DNA of 64,000 nt from contig NZ_WIVE01000001.1 of assembly GCF_009601025.1 (NCBI RefSeq), positions 62,001-126,000 on the forward strand. Reading direction: 5' to 3'. Origin of the DNA: Roseospira navarrensis. GTDB lineage: Bacteria > Pseudomonadota > Alphaproteobacteria > Rhodospirillales > Rhodospirillaceae. Positions 42,770 through 52,687 of this stretch are shown here, piece by piece (the stretch's first letter is position 1; each line of letters begins with the position of its first letter). The position numbers and the translations under genes are program-made. A model generated the notes under the pieces. The model worked only from the letters and a program-made list of their open reading frames with translations. It did not search any database and had not been told where the DNA came from.

Positions 42770-44293
42770 ATGTACGAAGACCGCATCAAACCGCGCAACC
42801 TGTGGGCCAAGGTGGTGACACCGGAAGAGGCCGCCCTGCATATCACCGACGGCATGACGGTGGGCATGTCCGGCTTCACCCGCGCCGGCGAGGCCAAGGC
42901 GGTGCCGATGGCGCTGGCGGAGCGCGGGCGGCGCGAGAACTTCAAGATCACCCTGCTGACCGGCGCCAGCCTGGGCAACGACCTGGACAAGACGCTGGCC
43001 GAGGCCGATGTGCTGGCCCGCCGCATGCCGTTCCAGGCGGACCCGGCCTTGCTCAAGCGCATCAATGCCGGCGAGGTCATGTTCATCGACCAGCACCTGT
43101 CCGAGACGGTGGAACAGATCCGCTCGCGCCAGCTCGGCCCGATCGACGTGGCCATCATCGAGGCGGTGATGATCAAGGAGGACGGCTCGATCGTCCCGAC
43201 CACCTCGGTCGGCAACTCCGCCACCTTCGCCATGCTGGCGGAGAAGGTGATCGTGGAGATCAACCTCACCCTGTCGCCGATCCTGGAGGGCATGCACGAC
43301 GTCTACATCCCGACGCGCCGCCCGTTCCGGGGGCCGATCCCCATCACCAACCCGCGCGACCGGGTGGGGGTGCCCTCGATCCCGCTGGACCCGTCGCGGA
43401 TCGCGGCCGTCGTGATCTCGGCCAAGCAGGACAGTTGCTCCACCATCGTGCCGCCCGACGACGAGACCCGGGCCATCGCCCGCCACCTGTCGGGGTTCCT
43501 GGAACACGAGGTGGCCAAGGCCCGCCTGAGCAGTTCGCTGGCGCCGCTTCAGGCCGGCATCGGGTCGATCGCCAATGCCGTGCTGCACGGCTTCATCGAC
43601 ACCGACTTCCACGACCTGACCATGTATTCCGAGGTGCTGCAGGACAGCACCTTCGACCTGTTCGACGCCGGCAAACTGGTGTTCGCCTCGGGCAGCTCGC
43701 TGACCCTGTCGCCGGAGCGCAACGCGCAGGTGTTCGGCGACGTCGGCCGCTACAAGAGCCGGCTGGTGCTGCGCCCCCAGGAGATCTCGAACCACCCCGA
43801 GGTCATCCGCCGCCTGGGCCTGATCGCCATCAACACGGCGCTGGAGGCCGACATCTACGGCAACGTCAACTCGACCCACGTCATGGGCTCGCAGATGATG
43901 AACGGCATCGGCGGGTCCGGGGACTTCGCCCGCAACGCCTCTCTGTCGGTGTTCGTGACCAAGTCCACGGCCAAGGGCGGGCGCATCTCCTCCATCGTGC
44001 CGTTCGCGAGCCACGTGGACCACTGCGAGCACGACGTGGACCTGATCGTGACCGAGCAGGGCCTTGCCGACCTGCGCGGTCTGGCCCCGCGCGAGCGGGC
44101 GCGGGTCATCCTGGCGAACTGCGTGCACCCCGACTACCGCGACATCATCGGCGACTACATGCGGGATGCGGAACGCTCGACCGGCGGCCAGACGCCCCAT
44201 ATCCTGGAGCGCGCGTTCGAGATGCATCAGGCGTTCCGGGATCACGGCGACATGCGCCGCGTGGGGGGCGACCGCGCCACGGCGGCGGAGTAG
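42770..44293 (+). CDS. succinyl-CoA:acetate CoA-transferase / acetyl-CoA hydrolase family
   Basis: 507 residues, GAGGGA before the ATG at 42770. Class I CoA-transferase that moves CoA between succinate/propionate and acetate, or hydrolyses acetyl-CoA. GIGSIANAVLHGF and MYSEVLQDS (candidate catalytic Glu 288) match the AarC/Cat1 type, as do NVNSTHVMGSQMMNGIGGSG and DLIVTEQGLADLRGLAPRER. It is followed by lrgA-lrgB 107 bases later, suggesting joint handling of small organic acids. Confidence 0.9.
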   Translation: MYEDRIKPRNLWAKVVTPEEAALHITDGMTVGMSGFTRAGEAKAVPMALAERGRRENFKITLLTGASLGNDLDKTLAEADVLARRMPFQADPALLKRINAGEVMFIDQHLSETVEQIRSRQLGPIDVAIIEAVMIKEDGSIVPTTSVGNSATFAMLAEKVIVEINLTLSPILEGMHDVYIPTRRPFRGPIPITNPRDRVGVPSIPLDPSRIAAVVISAKQDSCSTIVPPDDETRAIARHLSGFLEHEVAKARLSSSLAPLQAGIGSIANAVLHGFIDTDFHDLTMYSEVLQDSTFDLFDAGKLVFASGSSLTLSPERNAQVFGDVGRYKSRLVLRPQEISNHPEVIRRLGLIAINTALEADIYGNVNSTHVMGSQMMNGIGGSGDFARNASLSVFVTKSTAKGGRISSIVPFASHVDHCEHDVDLIVTEQGLADLRGLAPRERARVILANCVHPDYRDIIGDYMRDAERSTGGQTPHILERAFEMHQAFRDHGDMRRVGGDRATAAE

Positions 44294-44400
44294 GCGCTGC
44301 GGCGAAAAAAGCAAAGACTCCCCCTGACAGGTGGTCGCAGCGACCCTGTGTCGAGGGAGTGATCCTCTTCGTCGCGCGGTATCACGGAGGACCCCCGCCC

Positions 44401-44760
44401 ATGCTGCCCATGCTCGCGTTGCTGTTGGTGTTCCAGTTGGCCGGGGAGGCGCTGTGCCACGCCCTCGCGCTGCCCGTGCCGGGGCCGGTGGTGGGGATGG
44501 TGGCCCTGCTGCTGGTGCTGATCGCGCGCGGCCTGTGGGTGGGCACCGACGCCGCCGTGCCGGCGGAGCTGGAGCGCGTGACCTCCGCGCTGCTCGGTCA
44601 CCTGTCGCTGCTGTTCGTGCCGGCGGGTGTGGGGGTGACCACCCACCTCGCCCTGCTGGCCAGCGAGGCCGTGCCGATCGCCGTCGCGCTGGTGGGGAGC
44701 ACGCTGGCGGCCATCGCCGTCGCGGGCGTGCTCATGGTCCGGCTGGAGCGCCGGCCATGA
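44401..44760 (+). CDS. lrgA: LrgA/CidA family membrane protein
   Basis: 119 residues, four membrane helices, ATG at 44401 with GGAGGA upstream. PVPGPVVGMVALLLVL and SLLFVPAGVGVTTHL are the family signatures. LrgA/CidA proteins were named as holin-like regulators of murein hydrolases; several LrgAB pairs are now known as transporters of pyruvate or glycolate. Stop overlaps lrgB (ATGA). Confidence 0.9.
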   Translation: MLPMLALLLVFQLAGEALCHALALPVPGPVVGMVALLLVLIARGLWVGTDAAVPAELERVTSALLGHLSLLFVPAGVGVTTHLALLASEAVPIAVALVGSTLAAIAVAGVLMVRLERRP

Positions 44761-45464
44761 TGAATGATCTCTCGGACATCTGGGTGTATCTGGCCCGCGA
44801 TCCGCTGTTCGGGCTGACGCTGACGGTGCTCGCCTATCTGGCCGCGAACGCGGTCTACCGCCGACTCGGCATGCATCCGCTGGCCAACCCCGTGCTCTGG
44901 GCCGTGGTGATGCTGGGCCTGGTGCTGGCGGTGACCGGCATCCCCTATGACCGCTATTTCGAGGGCGCCCAGTTCATCCACGTTTTATTGGGACCGGCCA
45001 CGGTGGCGCTGGCGGTGCCGCTGTACCGGGCGCTGGGGATGCTGCGGCGCGGCTGGCGCGGGGTGGCCGTGGCGCTGCCGGCGTCGGTGGCGGTGGCCTC
45101 GTTGGGGGCCATCGGCCTCGGGGTCGCCTTCGGGGCCGGCGAGACCACCGTGGCGTCGCTTGCGCCCAAGGCCGTGACCACGCCCATCGCCATGGGCATC
45201 AGCGAGCGCATCGGCGGCCTGCCTTCCCTGACCGCCGTGCTGGTCATCCTGACCGGCATCCTGGGCGCGGTGCTGGGACCGCCGGTGCTGAGCGCGCTGG
45301 GCGTGCGCGATCCCCGGGCGCGCGGAGTCGCGCTCGGCGCGGCGGCGCACGGCATCGGCACCGCGCGGGCCTTCAACGAGAGCCCCGAGGCGGGGGCCGC
45401 GGCCAGCCTCGCGATGGGGCTGGCGGGCGTGCTGACGGCAGCGTTTCTGCCGCTGGTGTGGTAG
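44757..45464 (+). CDS. lrgB: LrgB/CidB family membrane protein
   Basis: 235 residues, six or more membrane helices. HPLANPVLWAVVMLG, FIHVLLGPATVALAVPLYR, SLAPKAVTTPIAMGISE and AAHGIGTARAFNESPEAGA are the LrgB pattern. Partner of LrgA; overlaps it by 4 bases. Confidence 0.93.
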   Translation: MMNDLSDIWVYLARDPLFGLTLTVLAYLAANAVYRRLGMHPLANPVLWAVVMLGLVLAVTGIPYDRYFEGAQFIHVLLGPATVALAVPLYRALGMLRRGWRGVAVALPASVAVASLGAIGLGVAFGAGETTVASLAPKAVTTPIAMGISERIGGLPSLTAVLVILTGILGAVLGPPVLSALGVRDPRARGVALGAAAHGIGTARAFNESPEAGAAASLAMGLAGVLTAAFLPLVW

Positions 45465-45575
45465 ACTGGGTCATGAGGGGCCGGCACGGCCGATCCCATG
45501 CAACGACGGCCGGGCCGGTCGCGTTTCCGGGGTGTCCTGAATGGATACCCTTCACGGATGCGACGGAGGCCCGTC

Positions 45576-45989
45576 ATGTATTCCCGCATCATGGTTCCGG
45601 TGGACCTCGCGCACGAGGACGCCATGACCAAGGCCATGGATCAGGCCGCCGACCTGTCCCGGCTGTACGACATCCCGGTCATCATCGTGGGCGTGACCGT
45701 CTCGCAGCCCACCAGCGTGGCCCACAATGCCGACGAGTACACCGCCAAGCTGGAGGCGTTCACCACCGCCCACGCGGAGCGGACGGGGGTGGGCATGGAG
45801 TCCCATCCCGTGATCGACCACGACCCCGCCGTGGACCTGGACGCCGTGCTGCGCGATCAGTGCCACACGCTGGGGGCCAATCTTGTCGTGATGGCCTCGC
45901 ACGTGCCGCGCTTCAGCGACGTGATTTTCGGCTCGCACGCGGACGCCTTCGTGCGACACGGCGACGTGTCGGTGTTCGTGGTGCGGTAG
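45576..45989 (+). CDS. universal stress protein (UspA family)
   Basis: 137 residues with GGAGG before the ATG at 45576. UspA alpha/beta fold: YSRIMVPVDLAHEDAMTKAM at the start, ANLVVMASHVPRFSDVIFGS and VSVFVVR at the end. The G-2x-G-9x-G/S ATP-binding motif is not well kept (ASHVPRFSD), so nucleotide binding is doubtful. Next to a CBS-domain gene, a common stress-gene pairing. Confidence 0.88.
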   Translation: MYSRIMVPVDLAHEDAMTKAMDQAADLSRLYDIPVIIVGVTVSQPTSVAHNADEYTAKLEAFTTAHAERTGVGMESHPVIDHDPAVDLDAVLRDQCHTLGANLVVMASHVPRFSDVIFGSHADAFVRHGDVSVFVVR

Positions 45990-46116
45990 GGTTCGGGCGG
46001 CCGACGCCGGTCCTCGAACGCCCAGCAGGCTCCGGGGCGCGCCGGACGCGGTTTCGGTGCGGCGTGCCCTCGGGCCTGTCCTCCCTTCACCCCGCGACGC
46101 AAGGAGACAGAGGATC

Positions 46117-46536
46117 ATGAAACGCCTGAAGGAGATCATGTCCCCCGGGCTCGCGACCACGACGCCCACCACCAGCCTGAAGAAGGCGGCCGGGCAGATG
46201 GACACGCAGTCCCTCGGCCTGCTGGCGGTGGCGGACGACGATACCCTGGTCGGCACCCTGACGGACCGCGATATCGTCGTGCATGCGGTGCGCCACGGCC
46301 TGGATGTGAACAACACCCCCGTGCGCGACGCCATGACCGCCGGCGTGACCACGGCCAACCACGAGGACTCGGTCGCCGACGCCGCCCGGCTGATGGCCGA
46401 CGAACAGGTGCGCCGCCTGCTGGTCGAGAACGATCAGAAGGAAGTGGTCGGCGCCGTCTCGATCGGCGATCTGGCCACGCACGGCGCCGACTCGGACACC
46501 GTGGCCGCGGCCATGCGCGGCGTGGCGGCGTTCTGA
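46117..46536 (+). CDS. two-CBS-domain protein
   Basis: 139 residues, AAGGAG upstream. Two CBS motifs: [20 protein letters not shown] with [15 protein letters not shown], then [20 protein letters not shown] with [14 protein letters not shown]. Such stand-alone CBS pairs sense adenine nucleotides or NADH. Follows the UspA gene by 127 bases. A GC-rich hairpin follows. Confidence 0.9.
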   Translation: MKRLKEIMSPGLATTTPTTSLKKAAGQMDTQSLGLLAVADDDTLVGTLTDRDIVVHAVRHGLDVNNTPVRDAMTAGVTTANHEDSVADAARLMADEQVRRLLVENDQKEVVGAVSIGDLATHGADSDTVAAAMRGVAAF

Positions 46537-46550
46537 TCCCGACGGGTGCG

Positions 46551-46592
46551 GCGCGCGGCGGGGGCTCCCCGCCGCCCCGCGCGCCCGGCTTT
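46551..46592 (+). terminator. GC-rich hairpin after the CBS gene
   Basis: GCGCGCGG...CGGGG pairs with CCCCG...CCGCGCGC around a 3-base loop with a 5-base bulge in the right arm, 15 bases after the stop. Weak T content follows (GGCTTTGCG). Terminator-like. Confidence 0.4.
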
Positions 46593-46750
46593 GCGCAATC
46601 TTTGCGTCCCTGATGGCCGAACAACACCCTCATCAAGAAAACCCGCGCCCACCATGTTCCCCATTGACCGTCTCCCGGGACCGGCCTAAGAGGACGGCGG
46701 GCCACGACCCCCCAACGGGTTGCAGCCCTTCTGCAAGGAAGGGAGACACC

Positions 46751-47923
46751 ATGACCGATATGCAGAAACCGGCCACCCGGCCGGTCCGTCCCGATTTCTC
46801 CTCCGGCCCCTGCGCCAAGCGCCCCGGCTGGTCCCCCGCCGCCCTGTCGAACGCCCTGGTGGGCCGCTCGCACCGCTCCAAGCCGGGCAAGGCCCGGATC
46901 AACACGGTGGTGGACAAATCCCGCGCCCTGCTGGGCCTGCCCGACGACTACCGCATCGGCATCGTGCCGGCCTCCGACACCGGCGCCGTCGAAATGGCGC
47001 TGTGGTCGCTGCTGGGCCAGCGCGGCGTCGAAATGCTGGCGTGGGAAAGCTTCGGCAGCGGCTGGGTCACCGATGTGGCCAAACAGCTCAAGCTGACCGA
47101 TTGCCGCACCCTGACGGCCGACTATGGCGAACTGCCGGATCTCTCCCAGGTCGATTTCGACTGTGACGTGGTGTTCACCTGGAACGGCACCACCTCCGGC
47201 GTGTGCGTGCCCAACGGCGACTGGATCCCGGCGGACCGCTCCGGCCTGACCATCTGCGACGCCACCTCGGCCGCGTTCGCCATGGACCTGCCGTGGGACA
47301 AGCTGGATGTGGTCACCTACTCCTGGCAGAAGGTGCTGGGGGGCGAGGCGCAGCACGGCATTCTCATCCTCTCGCCGCGCGCCGTGGCGCGCCTGGAGAG
47401 CTACACGCCGCCGTGGCCGCTGCCCAAGCTGTTCCGCATGACCAAGGGCGGCACGCTGAACGAGGGCATCTTCAAGGGCGAGACCATCAACACGCCGTCC
47501 ATGCTGGCCGTGGAAGACGCGCTGGACGCCCTGACCTGGGCCGAGACCATCGGCGGTCTGGACGGGCTGAAGGCCCGCACCCGCGCCAACCTGAAGGCCG
47601 TCGAGGACTGGGTGGCGAAGACCGACTGGGTGGACTTTCTGGCCGCCGATCCGGCGACGCGCTCGTCCACCTCGATCTGCCTGAAGGTGGTCGCGGACTG
47701 GTTCACGGCCCTGCCCGAGGACGCCCAGGCCAAGGCCGCCAAGCGCATGGTCGCCCTGCTGGACGCCGAGGGGGTCGCCTACGACATCGGCGCCTATCGC
47801 GATGCGCCCGCCGGCCTGCGGATCTGGGGCGGCGCCACGGTCGAGACCGCCGACATGGAGGCCCTGCTGCCCTGGCTCGACTGGGCGGCCGCCACCGTGC
47901 AGGCCGAACTGGCCGCGGTCTGA
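46751..47923 (+). CDS. serC: phosphoserine aminotransferase (alphaproteobacterial type)
   Basis: PLP enzyme making 3-phosphoserine from phosphohydroxypyruvate. 390 residues, the longer alphaproteobacterial/archaeal-like form. [15 protein letters not shown] at the start, [17 protein letters not shown], and the PLP lysine in [15 protein letters not shown] (K194). GGGAG before the ATG. Followed by serA after 93 bases, giving both enzymes of serine synthesis in one operon. Confidence 0.96.
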   Translation: MTDMQKPATRPVRPDFSSGPCAKRPGWSPAALSNALVGRSHRSKPGKARINTVVDKSRALLGLPDDYRIGIVPASDTGAVEMALWSLLGQRGVEMLAWESFGSGWVTDVAKQLKLTDCRTLTADYGELPDLSQVDFDCDVVFTWNGTTSGVCVPNGDWIPADRSGLTICDATSAAFAMDLPWDKLDVVTYSWQKVLGGEAQHGILILSPRAVARLESYTPPWPLPKLFRMTKGGTLNEGIFKGETINTPSMLAVEDALDALTWAETIGGLDGLKARTRANLKAVEDWVAKTDWVDFLAADPATRSSTSICLKVVADWFTALPEDAQAKAAKRMVALLDAEGVAYDIGAYRDAPAGLRIWGGATVETADMEALLPWLDWAAATVQAELAAV

Positions 47924-48016
47924 TCTCGGATCGCCCCCGGGCCACGGGCTCGGGGGCGTCCGTTCTGTTCGGTGCCAACCGCACCGCTCCGATTGCGATC
48001 ATGAAAGGACGTCACC

Positions 48017-49600
48017 ATGCCCAAGGTGCTGGTGAGCGACAAGCTCAGCCCGCGCGCCGTCGAGATCTTCCAGGCGCGCGGCATCGAGGTGGATGTGAAG
48101 ACCGGCCTGAAGCCGGACGAGCTGAAGGCCATCATCGGCGCGTATGACGGCCTCGCCATCCGCTCGGCGACCAAGGTCACGCAGGAGATCCTGGACGCCG
48201 CCACCAATCTGAAGGTGGTTGGCCGCGCCGGCATCGGCGTGGACAACGTGGACGTGCCCTACGCCAGCCAGAAGGGCGTGGTGGTCATGAACACGCCGTT
48301 CGGCAACGCCATCACCACCGCCGAACACGCCATCGCCATGATGTTCGCCCTGGCCCGCGAGATCCCGCAGGCCAACGCCTCCACCCACGCCGGCAAGTGG
48401 GAGAAGAGCAAGTTCATGGGCGTCGAGCTGACCGGCAAGACGCTGGGCATCATCGGCTGCGGCAACATCGGCTCCATCGTGGCGACGCGCGGCCTGGGCC
48501 TGCGCATGAAGGTCATCGCCTTCGACCCGTTCCTGACGCCCGAGCGCGCCGTGGACCTGGGCGTGGAGAAGGTGGAGCTGAACGACCTGATCGCCCGTGC
48601 CGACTTCGTCAGCCTGCACACGCCGCTGACCGACAAGACCCGGGGCATCCTGAACGCCGACGCCATCGCCCGCATGAAAAAGGGCGCGCGCATCATCAAC
48701 TGCGCGCGCGGCGGCCTGATCGACGAGGCGGCGCTGAAGGCGGCCCTGGAAAGCGGCCACATCGCCGGTGCCGCCCTGGACGTGTTCGAACAGGAACCCG
48801 CCAAGGATAACCCGCTGTTCGGCATGGACACCGTGGTCTGCACGCCGCACCTGGGGGCCTCGACCAGCGAGGCGCAGGAGAACGTGGCCCTTCAGGTGGC
48901 CGAGCAGATCAGCGACTTCCTGCTGACCGGCGCGGTCACGAACGCGCTCAACATGCCGTCCGTGACGGCCGAGGAGGCGCCCCGCCTGCGGCCCTTCATG
49001 AAGCTGTGCGACCAGCTCGGCAGCTTCGCCGGCCAGATCACCGAGACCGGCCTGAAGTCCGTGCGCATCGAGTACCAGGGCGCCGTCGCGGACCTGAACA
49101 CCAGGCCGCTGACGGCCACCGTGCTGCGCGGGCTGCTGTCGCCGCTGCTGGAGTCGGTCAACATGGTCAGCGCGCCCCTGGCCGCGCGGGACCGGGGCAT
49201 CGAGGTGCTGGAGACCAAGACCGAGACCTGCCGCGACTACCACAGCCTCATCAAGCTGGAGGTCACCACCGAGCGCCAGACCCGCAGCGTGGAAGGCACC
49301 CTGTTCGGCGATGCCCTGCCGCGCATCGTGGACATCAACGGCATCGGGGTCGAGGCCGAGCTGGGTGCGAACATGCTCTACCTCATCAACGAGGACAAAC
49401 CGGGCTTCATCGGCAGCCTGGGCACCACCATCGGCAACGCGGGTGTCAACATCGCCTCGTTCCACCTGGGCCGCGCCGACACCGAGGCCGGCGGTCAGGC
49501 CATCTGCCTGGTGCAGGTGGACGGCCCGGTGCCCGACGAGGCGCTGGCGGCGGTCTCGGCCCTGCCGCATGTGGTGCAGGCCAAGGCGTTGTCGTTTTAG
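48017..49600 (+). CDS. serA: D-3-phosphoglycerate dehydrogenase
   Basis: NAD-dependent first enzyme of serine synthesis. 527 residues, long form: catalytic and nucleotide domains (about 1-315) with GIIGCGNIGSIVATRGLGL, Arg/Glu/His active-site segments INCARGGLIDEAAL and VCTPHLGAST, then an allosteric-substrate-binding domain and a C-terminal ACT domain (about 455-527, MLYLINEDKPGFIGSLGTT) for serine feedback. Confidence 0.97.
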   Translation: MPKVLVSDKLSPRAVEIFQARGIEVDVKTGLKPDELKAIIGAYDGLAIRSATKVTQEILDAATNLKVVGRAGIGVDNVDVPYASQKGVVVMNTPFGNAITTAEHAIAMMFALAREIPQANASTHAGKWEKSKFMGVELTGKTLGIIGCGNIGSIVATRGLGLRMKVIAFDPFLTPERAVDLGVEKVELNDLIARADFVSLHTPLTDKTRGILNADAIARMKKGARIINCARGGLIDEAALKAALESGHIAGAALDVFEQEPAKDNPLFGMDTVVCTPHLGASTSEAQENVALQVAEQISDFLLTGAVTNALNMPSVTAEEAPRLRPFMKLCDQLGSFAGQITETGLKSVRIEYQGAVADLNTRPLTATVLRGLLSPLLESVNMVSAPLAARDRGIEVLETKTETCRDYHSLIKLEVTTERQTRSVEGTLFGDALPRIVDINGIGVEAELGANMLYLINEDKPGFIGSLGTTIGNAGVNIASFHLGRADTEAGGQAICLVQVDGPVPDEALAAVSALPHVVQAKALSF

Positions 49601-49612
49601 GTGACGGTGTTC

Positions 49613-49680
49613 GGCCCTGAGCCGGACCCGTCCGGTTCAGGGCCTCCGCCGCTTCGCGGCGCCGGCCCGGTCGGGCCGGA
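49613..49680 (+). repeat. palindromic element family C, copy b
   Basis: GGCCCTGAGCCGG ... CCGGTTCAGGGCC stem, then core CTCCGCCGCTTCGCGGCG and CCGGCCCGGTCGGGCCGG. Compared with copy a, the last stem has CC/GG in place of CG/CG at two paired positions, a compensated change. Starts 12 bases after the serA stop. Confidence 0.65.
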
Positions 49681-49757
49681 TGCGGACACGCGGTAAGACA
49701 GGTGGTCAATCCGTCTGGTTGCGTGAGGGCAGGCCAGCCCTTTTTCGGTGCGAAGGG

Positions 49758-49780
49758 GCGGGTGAGGGACACTCACCCGC
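49758..49780 (+). terminator. hairpin downstream of serA
   Basis: Perfect 9-bp stem GCGGGTGAG / CTCACCCGC with a 5-base loop, followed by CAGACCATTT. Plausible terminator for serCA read-through. Confidence 0.4.
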
Positions 49781-49793
49781 CAGACCATTTGGC

Positions 49794-49905
49794 GTCATCC
49801 TGAGCGCCGGAAAGGCGCGAAGGATCTCGGGCAGGGGCATGCCGTGCAGACCGCGTCACCTCTCCTCCCGAGATCCCTCGCGTCCTGCGGACGCATCGGG
49901 ATGAC
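49794..49905. repeat. palindromic element family B, copy C
   Basis: GTCATCCTGAGCGCCGG-AAA-GGCGCGAAGG followed by ATCTCGGG on the left, with the complement CGAGATCCCTCG ... CGGGATGAC on the right. It ends just before the cytidylyltransferase gene. Confidence 0.65.
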
Positions 49906-49936
49906 GCTGAGTCTTTGAGCCGAGGGAGTCCGGTCC

Positions 49937-50647
49937 TTGGACAATGCGGCCGCCGATCCCGCCCCCCTGGCGCCCATCACGGCGATCCTGCCCCTGCGCG
50001 GGACCAGCGAGCGCGTGCCGGGCAAGAACCGACGGCCGCTGGCCGGGCGACCGCTGTTCCATCATATTCTCGCAACGCTGCGGCGGGCGCCCGAGGTCGC
50101 GACCCTCGTCGTCAACAGCGATGACCCGGCCTTGTTGGCGGAGGCCGCCGCCGCCTGCCCCGGTATCGTGACCCAGTTGCGGCCGGCGGCGCTGTCCGCG
50201 CCCGAGACCTCCATGAACGCGGTGCTGCGGGACGCCGTGGACCGGCTGGAGTCGGACGCCGGCCTGATCCTCCAGACCCATGCCACCAACCCGTTCCTGA
50301 CCGCCGGCACCATCGCGGCGGCGATCGCGGCCCTGCGCGCGGCCTGGCCCGAGCGGGACAGCCTGTTCGCGGTCACCCGCCGACAGGTGCGGTTCTGGGA
50401 CGCCGAGGGGCGGGCGCTCAACCACGACCCCGCGCGGTTGGTCCCCACCCAGGCCCTGGACCCGGTGTTCGAGGAGAACTCCTGCCTTTACCTGTTCACG
50501 GCGGCGGGCCTGCGCGCCCAGGGCGCGCGCATCGGCGCCCGGCCGCTGCCGTTCGAGACGCCGCCGCTGGAGTCCCTCGACATCGACGTGGAGGCCGACT
50601 TCATCCTCGCCGAGGCCCTGGCTGCCCACCCCGCCTGTCCGCGATGA
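49937..50647 (+). CDS. acylneuraminate cytidylyltransferase family protein
   Basis: 236 residues, TTG start at 49937 with GAGGGAG about 8 bases upstream. Nucleotidyltransferase fold of the NeuA/COG1083 type: AILPLRGTSERVPGKNRRPL (CTP-binding), LQTHATNPFLTAGTIAAAI, and the C-terminal PLESLDIDVEADFILAEALA. It would activate a sialic-acid-like or other nonulosonic sugar with CTP. No neighbouring sugar-acid genes support a precise substrate. Confidence 0.85.
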   Translation: MDNAAADPAPLAPITAILPLRGTSERVPGKNRRPLAGRPLFHHILATLRRAPEVATLVVNSDDPALLAEAAAACPGIVTQLRPAALSAPETSMNAVLRDAVDRLESDAGLILQTHATNPFLTAGTIAAAIAALRAAWPERDSLFAVTRRQVRFWDAEGRALNHDPARLVPTQALDPVFEENSCLYLFTAAGLRAQGARIGARPLPFETPPLESLDIDVEADFILAEALAAHPACPR

Positions 50648-50670
50648 GGCGGGTGCGGGTCGCGCCACGG

Positions 50671-51138
50671 TCACCGGCTTTGTCGCGTGATCTCGGCCTG
50701 ATGGCGCTGCTCCCGCTCTGGCCATTGCGCCTTGATCCAGGCGAGCACGTCGCGGATCTCGTCGTCCGAGTAGGTGTCACCGAAGCCCGGCATGTCGCTT
50801 TCGTAGCCGCCGCCCACCACGGCGGCGGTCCCGTGCTTGGTGATCGCGAACAGAAGAGCGTCGGCGTGGTGCCAGGTGTGCCCGGTTTCGTCGTGGGGTG
50901 GCGCCGGAAGGCGTCCGTTGGGCAGCCGCCGGCGCCAGTCGGGCTGGCCTTCCAGGTCGGTGCCGTGGCACGAGGCGCACGCCTCGGCATAGATCGTTTC
51001 GCCCCGCGCCAGATCGGGCGGACGGCTGCCCCCGAGACGCTCCATGACCGCGTCGCCCGTCAGTATCCAGACGCCCGCCCCCGCCAGCACGAGGCCGGCG
51101 ACGATCAGGATGAGGGACTGACGGGGCCGTCGGGTCAT
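50671..51138 (-). CDS. membrane-anchored c-type cytochrome
   Basis: 155 residues. One N-terminal membrane helix (about 8-27, SLILIVAGLVLAGAGVWIL) exports and anchors a periplasmic mono-haem domain. Haem motif CASCH at 54-58, axial Met probably in SDMPGFG, then YSDDEIRDVLAWIKAQWP. An electron carrier of class I. The Trp/His-rich loop (ETGHTWHHADALLF) resembles small cytochromes often encoded near oxidases, but none is near. It ends 49 bases before trmFO on the same strand. Confidence 0.9.
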   Translation of the reverse strand: MTRRPRQSLILIVAGLVLAGAGVWILTGDAVMERLGGSRPPDLARGETIYAEACASCHGTDLEGQPDWRRRLPNGRLPAPPHDETGHTWHHADALLFAITKHGTAAVVGGGYESDMPGFGDTYSDDEIRDVLAWIKAQWPEREQRHQAEITRQSR

Positions 51139-51187
51139 CGCCGGTCTCCCTGTGGGATGCGGGTCGGGCGAAGTCGGCCCGGGCGGG

Positions 51188-52579
51188 CTACGCCGCCCGC
51201 CCCGTGGCCGCGGTCTCCATCCACGCCGTCAGGGCGGGCAGGGCGCGCTGGCCGTACAGCGCCTTGCGCTCGCGGCCGCGCAGCTTGCGCTTGCCGACCC
51301 GGGTCATCTCCGCCGGCAGTTCCGGGAACAGGCCGAAGTTGACGTTCATGGGCTGGAAGGTCTCGGCGTGGGCCGGGTTGGTGATGTGGTTCAGCAGCGC
51401 CCCCAGGGCGGTTTCCGGCGGCGGCGGCGCGGCTTCGGCCCCGACCGCCTCGGCGCTGGCGAACAGCCCGGCCATCAGGCCGACGGCCGCACTCTCCACG
51501 TAGCCCTCGCAGCCTGTGATCTGCCCGGCGAAGCGCACCCAGGGCCGGCTTTTCAGGCGCAGGGTGCCGTCCAGCAGACGCGGACTGTTCAGGAAGGTGT
51601 TGCGGTGGATGCCGCCCAGCCGGGCGAACTCGGCGGTTTCCAGGCCCGGGATCATGCGGAAGATGCGGGCCTGCTCGCCGTGGCGCAGCTTGGTCTGGAA
51701 GCCGACCATGTTGTAGAGCGTGCCCAGCGCGTTGTCCTGGCGAAGCTGCACGATGGCGTGCGGCTTGCGGTCCGGCTGGCGCGGGTTGGTCAGGCCGACC
51801 GGCTTCATGGGGCCGTAGGACAGGGTCTCGCGGCCGCGCTCGGCCATGACTTCGATGGGCAGGCAGCCCTCGAAGTAGGGCGTGCCCTCCCACTCCTTGA
51901 AGGCCACCTTTTCCGCCGCCAGCAGGGCGTCGAGGAAGGCATTGTACTGGTCGCGGTCCATGGGGCAGTTGATGTAGTCGGCCCCGTCGCCCTTGTCGTA
52001 GCGCGACTGGAACCACGCCACGTCGAAATCGATGCTGTCCTTGTGGACGATGGGGGCGATGGCATCGAAGAACGCAAGCTGATCCTCGCCTGTCTCGGCC
52101 CGGATGGCGTCGGCCAGCGCCGAGGACGTCAAGGGGCCGGTGGCGATGATGGTCGGCCCGGCGGCCGCGTCGGGCAGGGCCGTGACCTCTTCCCGCGTGA
52201 TGGTGACGTTGGGGTGCGCCTCCAGCGCGGCCTGGACGTCGCGCGAGAACGCCTCGCGGTCCACCGCGAGCGCGCCGCCCGCCGGCACCCGGTGGCGATC
52301 GGCCGCCGCCATCACCAGCGAGTCCAGCCGCCGCATCTCGGCGTGCAGCAGGCCGACGGCGTTGCCCTCGGCGTCATCCGAGCGGAAGGAGTTGGAGCAC
52401 ACCAACTCCGCCAGCCCGTCGGTGACGTGGGCGTCGGTGGCGCGGACAGGTCGCATCTCGACCAGGGTGACGGCGACGCCACGGCGGGCGCACTGCCAGG
52501 CGGCTTCGCTGCCGGCCAGACCGCCGCCGATGATGCGGACGGGGGATGGTGGTGAGTCTGTCATCTGTGAATCTGTCAT
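51188..52579 (-). CDS. trmFO: methylenetetrahydrofolate-tRNA uracil-5-methyltransferase TrmFO
   Basis: Folate- and FAD-dependent enzyme that forms ribothymidine at U54 of tRNA. 463 residues from the ATG at 52579 (52561 is also possible; neither has a strong ribosome site). FAD motif [65 protein letters not shown] and [20 protein letters not shown] are diagnostic. Confidence 0.96.
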   Translation of the reverse strand: MTDSQMTDSPPSPVRIIGGGLAGSEAAWQCARRGVAVTLVEMRPVRATDAHVTDGLAELVCSNSFRSDDAEGNAVGLLHAEMRRLDSLVMAAADRHRVPAGGALAVDREAFSRDVQAALEAHPNVTITREEVTALPDAAAGPTIIATGPLTSSALADAIRAETGEDQLAFFDAIAPIVHKDSIDFDVAWFQSRYDKGDGADYINCPMDRDQYNAFLDALLAAEKVAFKEWEGTPYFEGCLPIEVMAERGRETLSYGPMKPVGLTNPRQPDRKPHAIVQLRQDNALGTLYNMVGFQTKLRHGEQARIFRMIPGLETAEFARLGGIHRNTFLNSPRLLDGTLRLKSRPWVRFAGQITGCEGYVESAAVGLMAGLFASAEAVGAEAAPPPPETALGALLNHITNPAHAETFQPMNVNFGLFPELPAEMTRVGKRKLRGRERKALYGQRALPALTAWMETAATGRAA

Positions 52580-52687
52580 GGGCGTGGATGTAATGGCGCC
52601 GGGGCCGCCTGTCCACGGTCGTGGGGCCCCGCGGCGGGTTGCCTTGACTTCGGGGTGTGGCGCGGCTACGCCCGAAGGCACCGTTTT

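Larger units (their letters stand above)
49601..49936. other. serA downstream intergenic region
   Basis: About 335 bases packed with inverted repeats: a family C element (49613-49680), a perfect hairpin (49758-49780) and a family B element (49794-49905). No gene. Confidence 0.55.
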
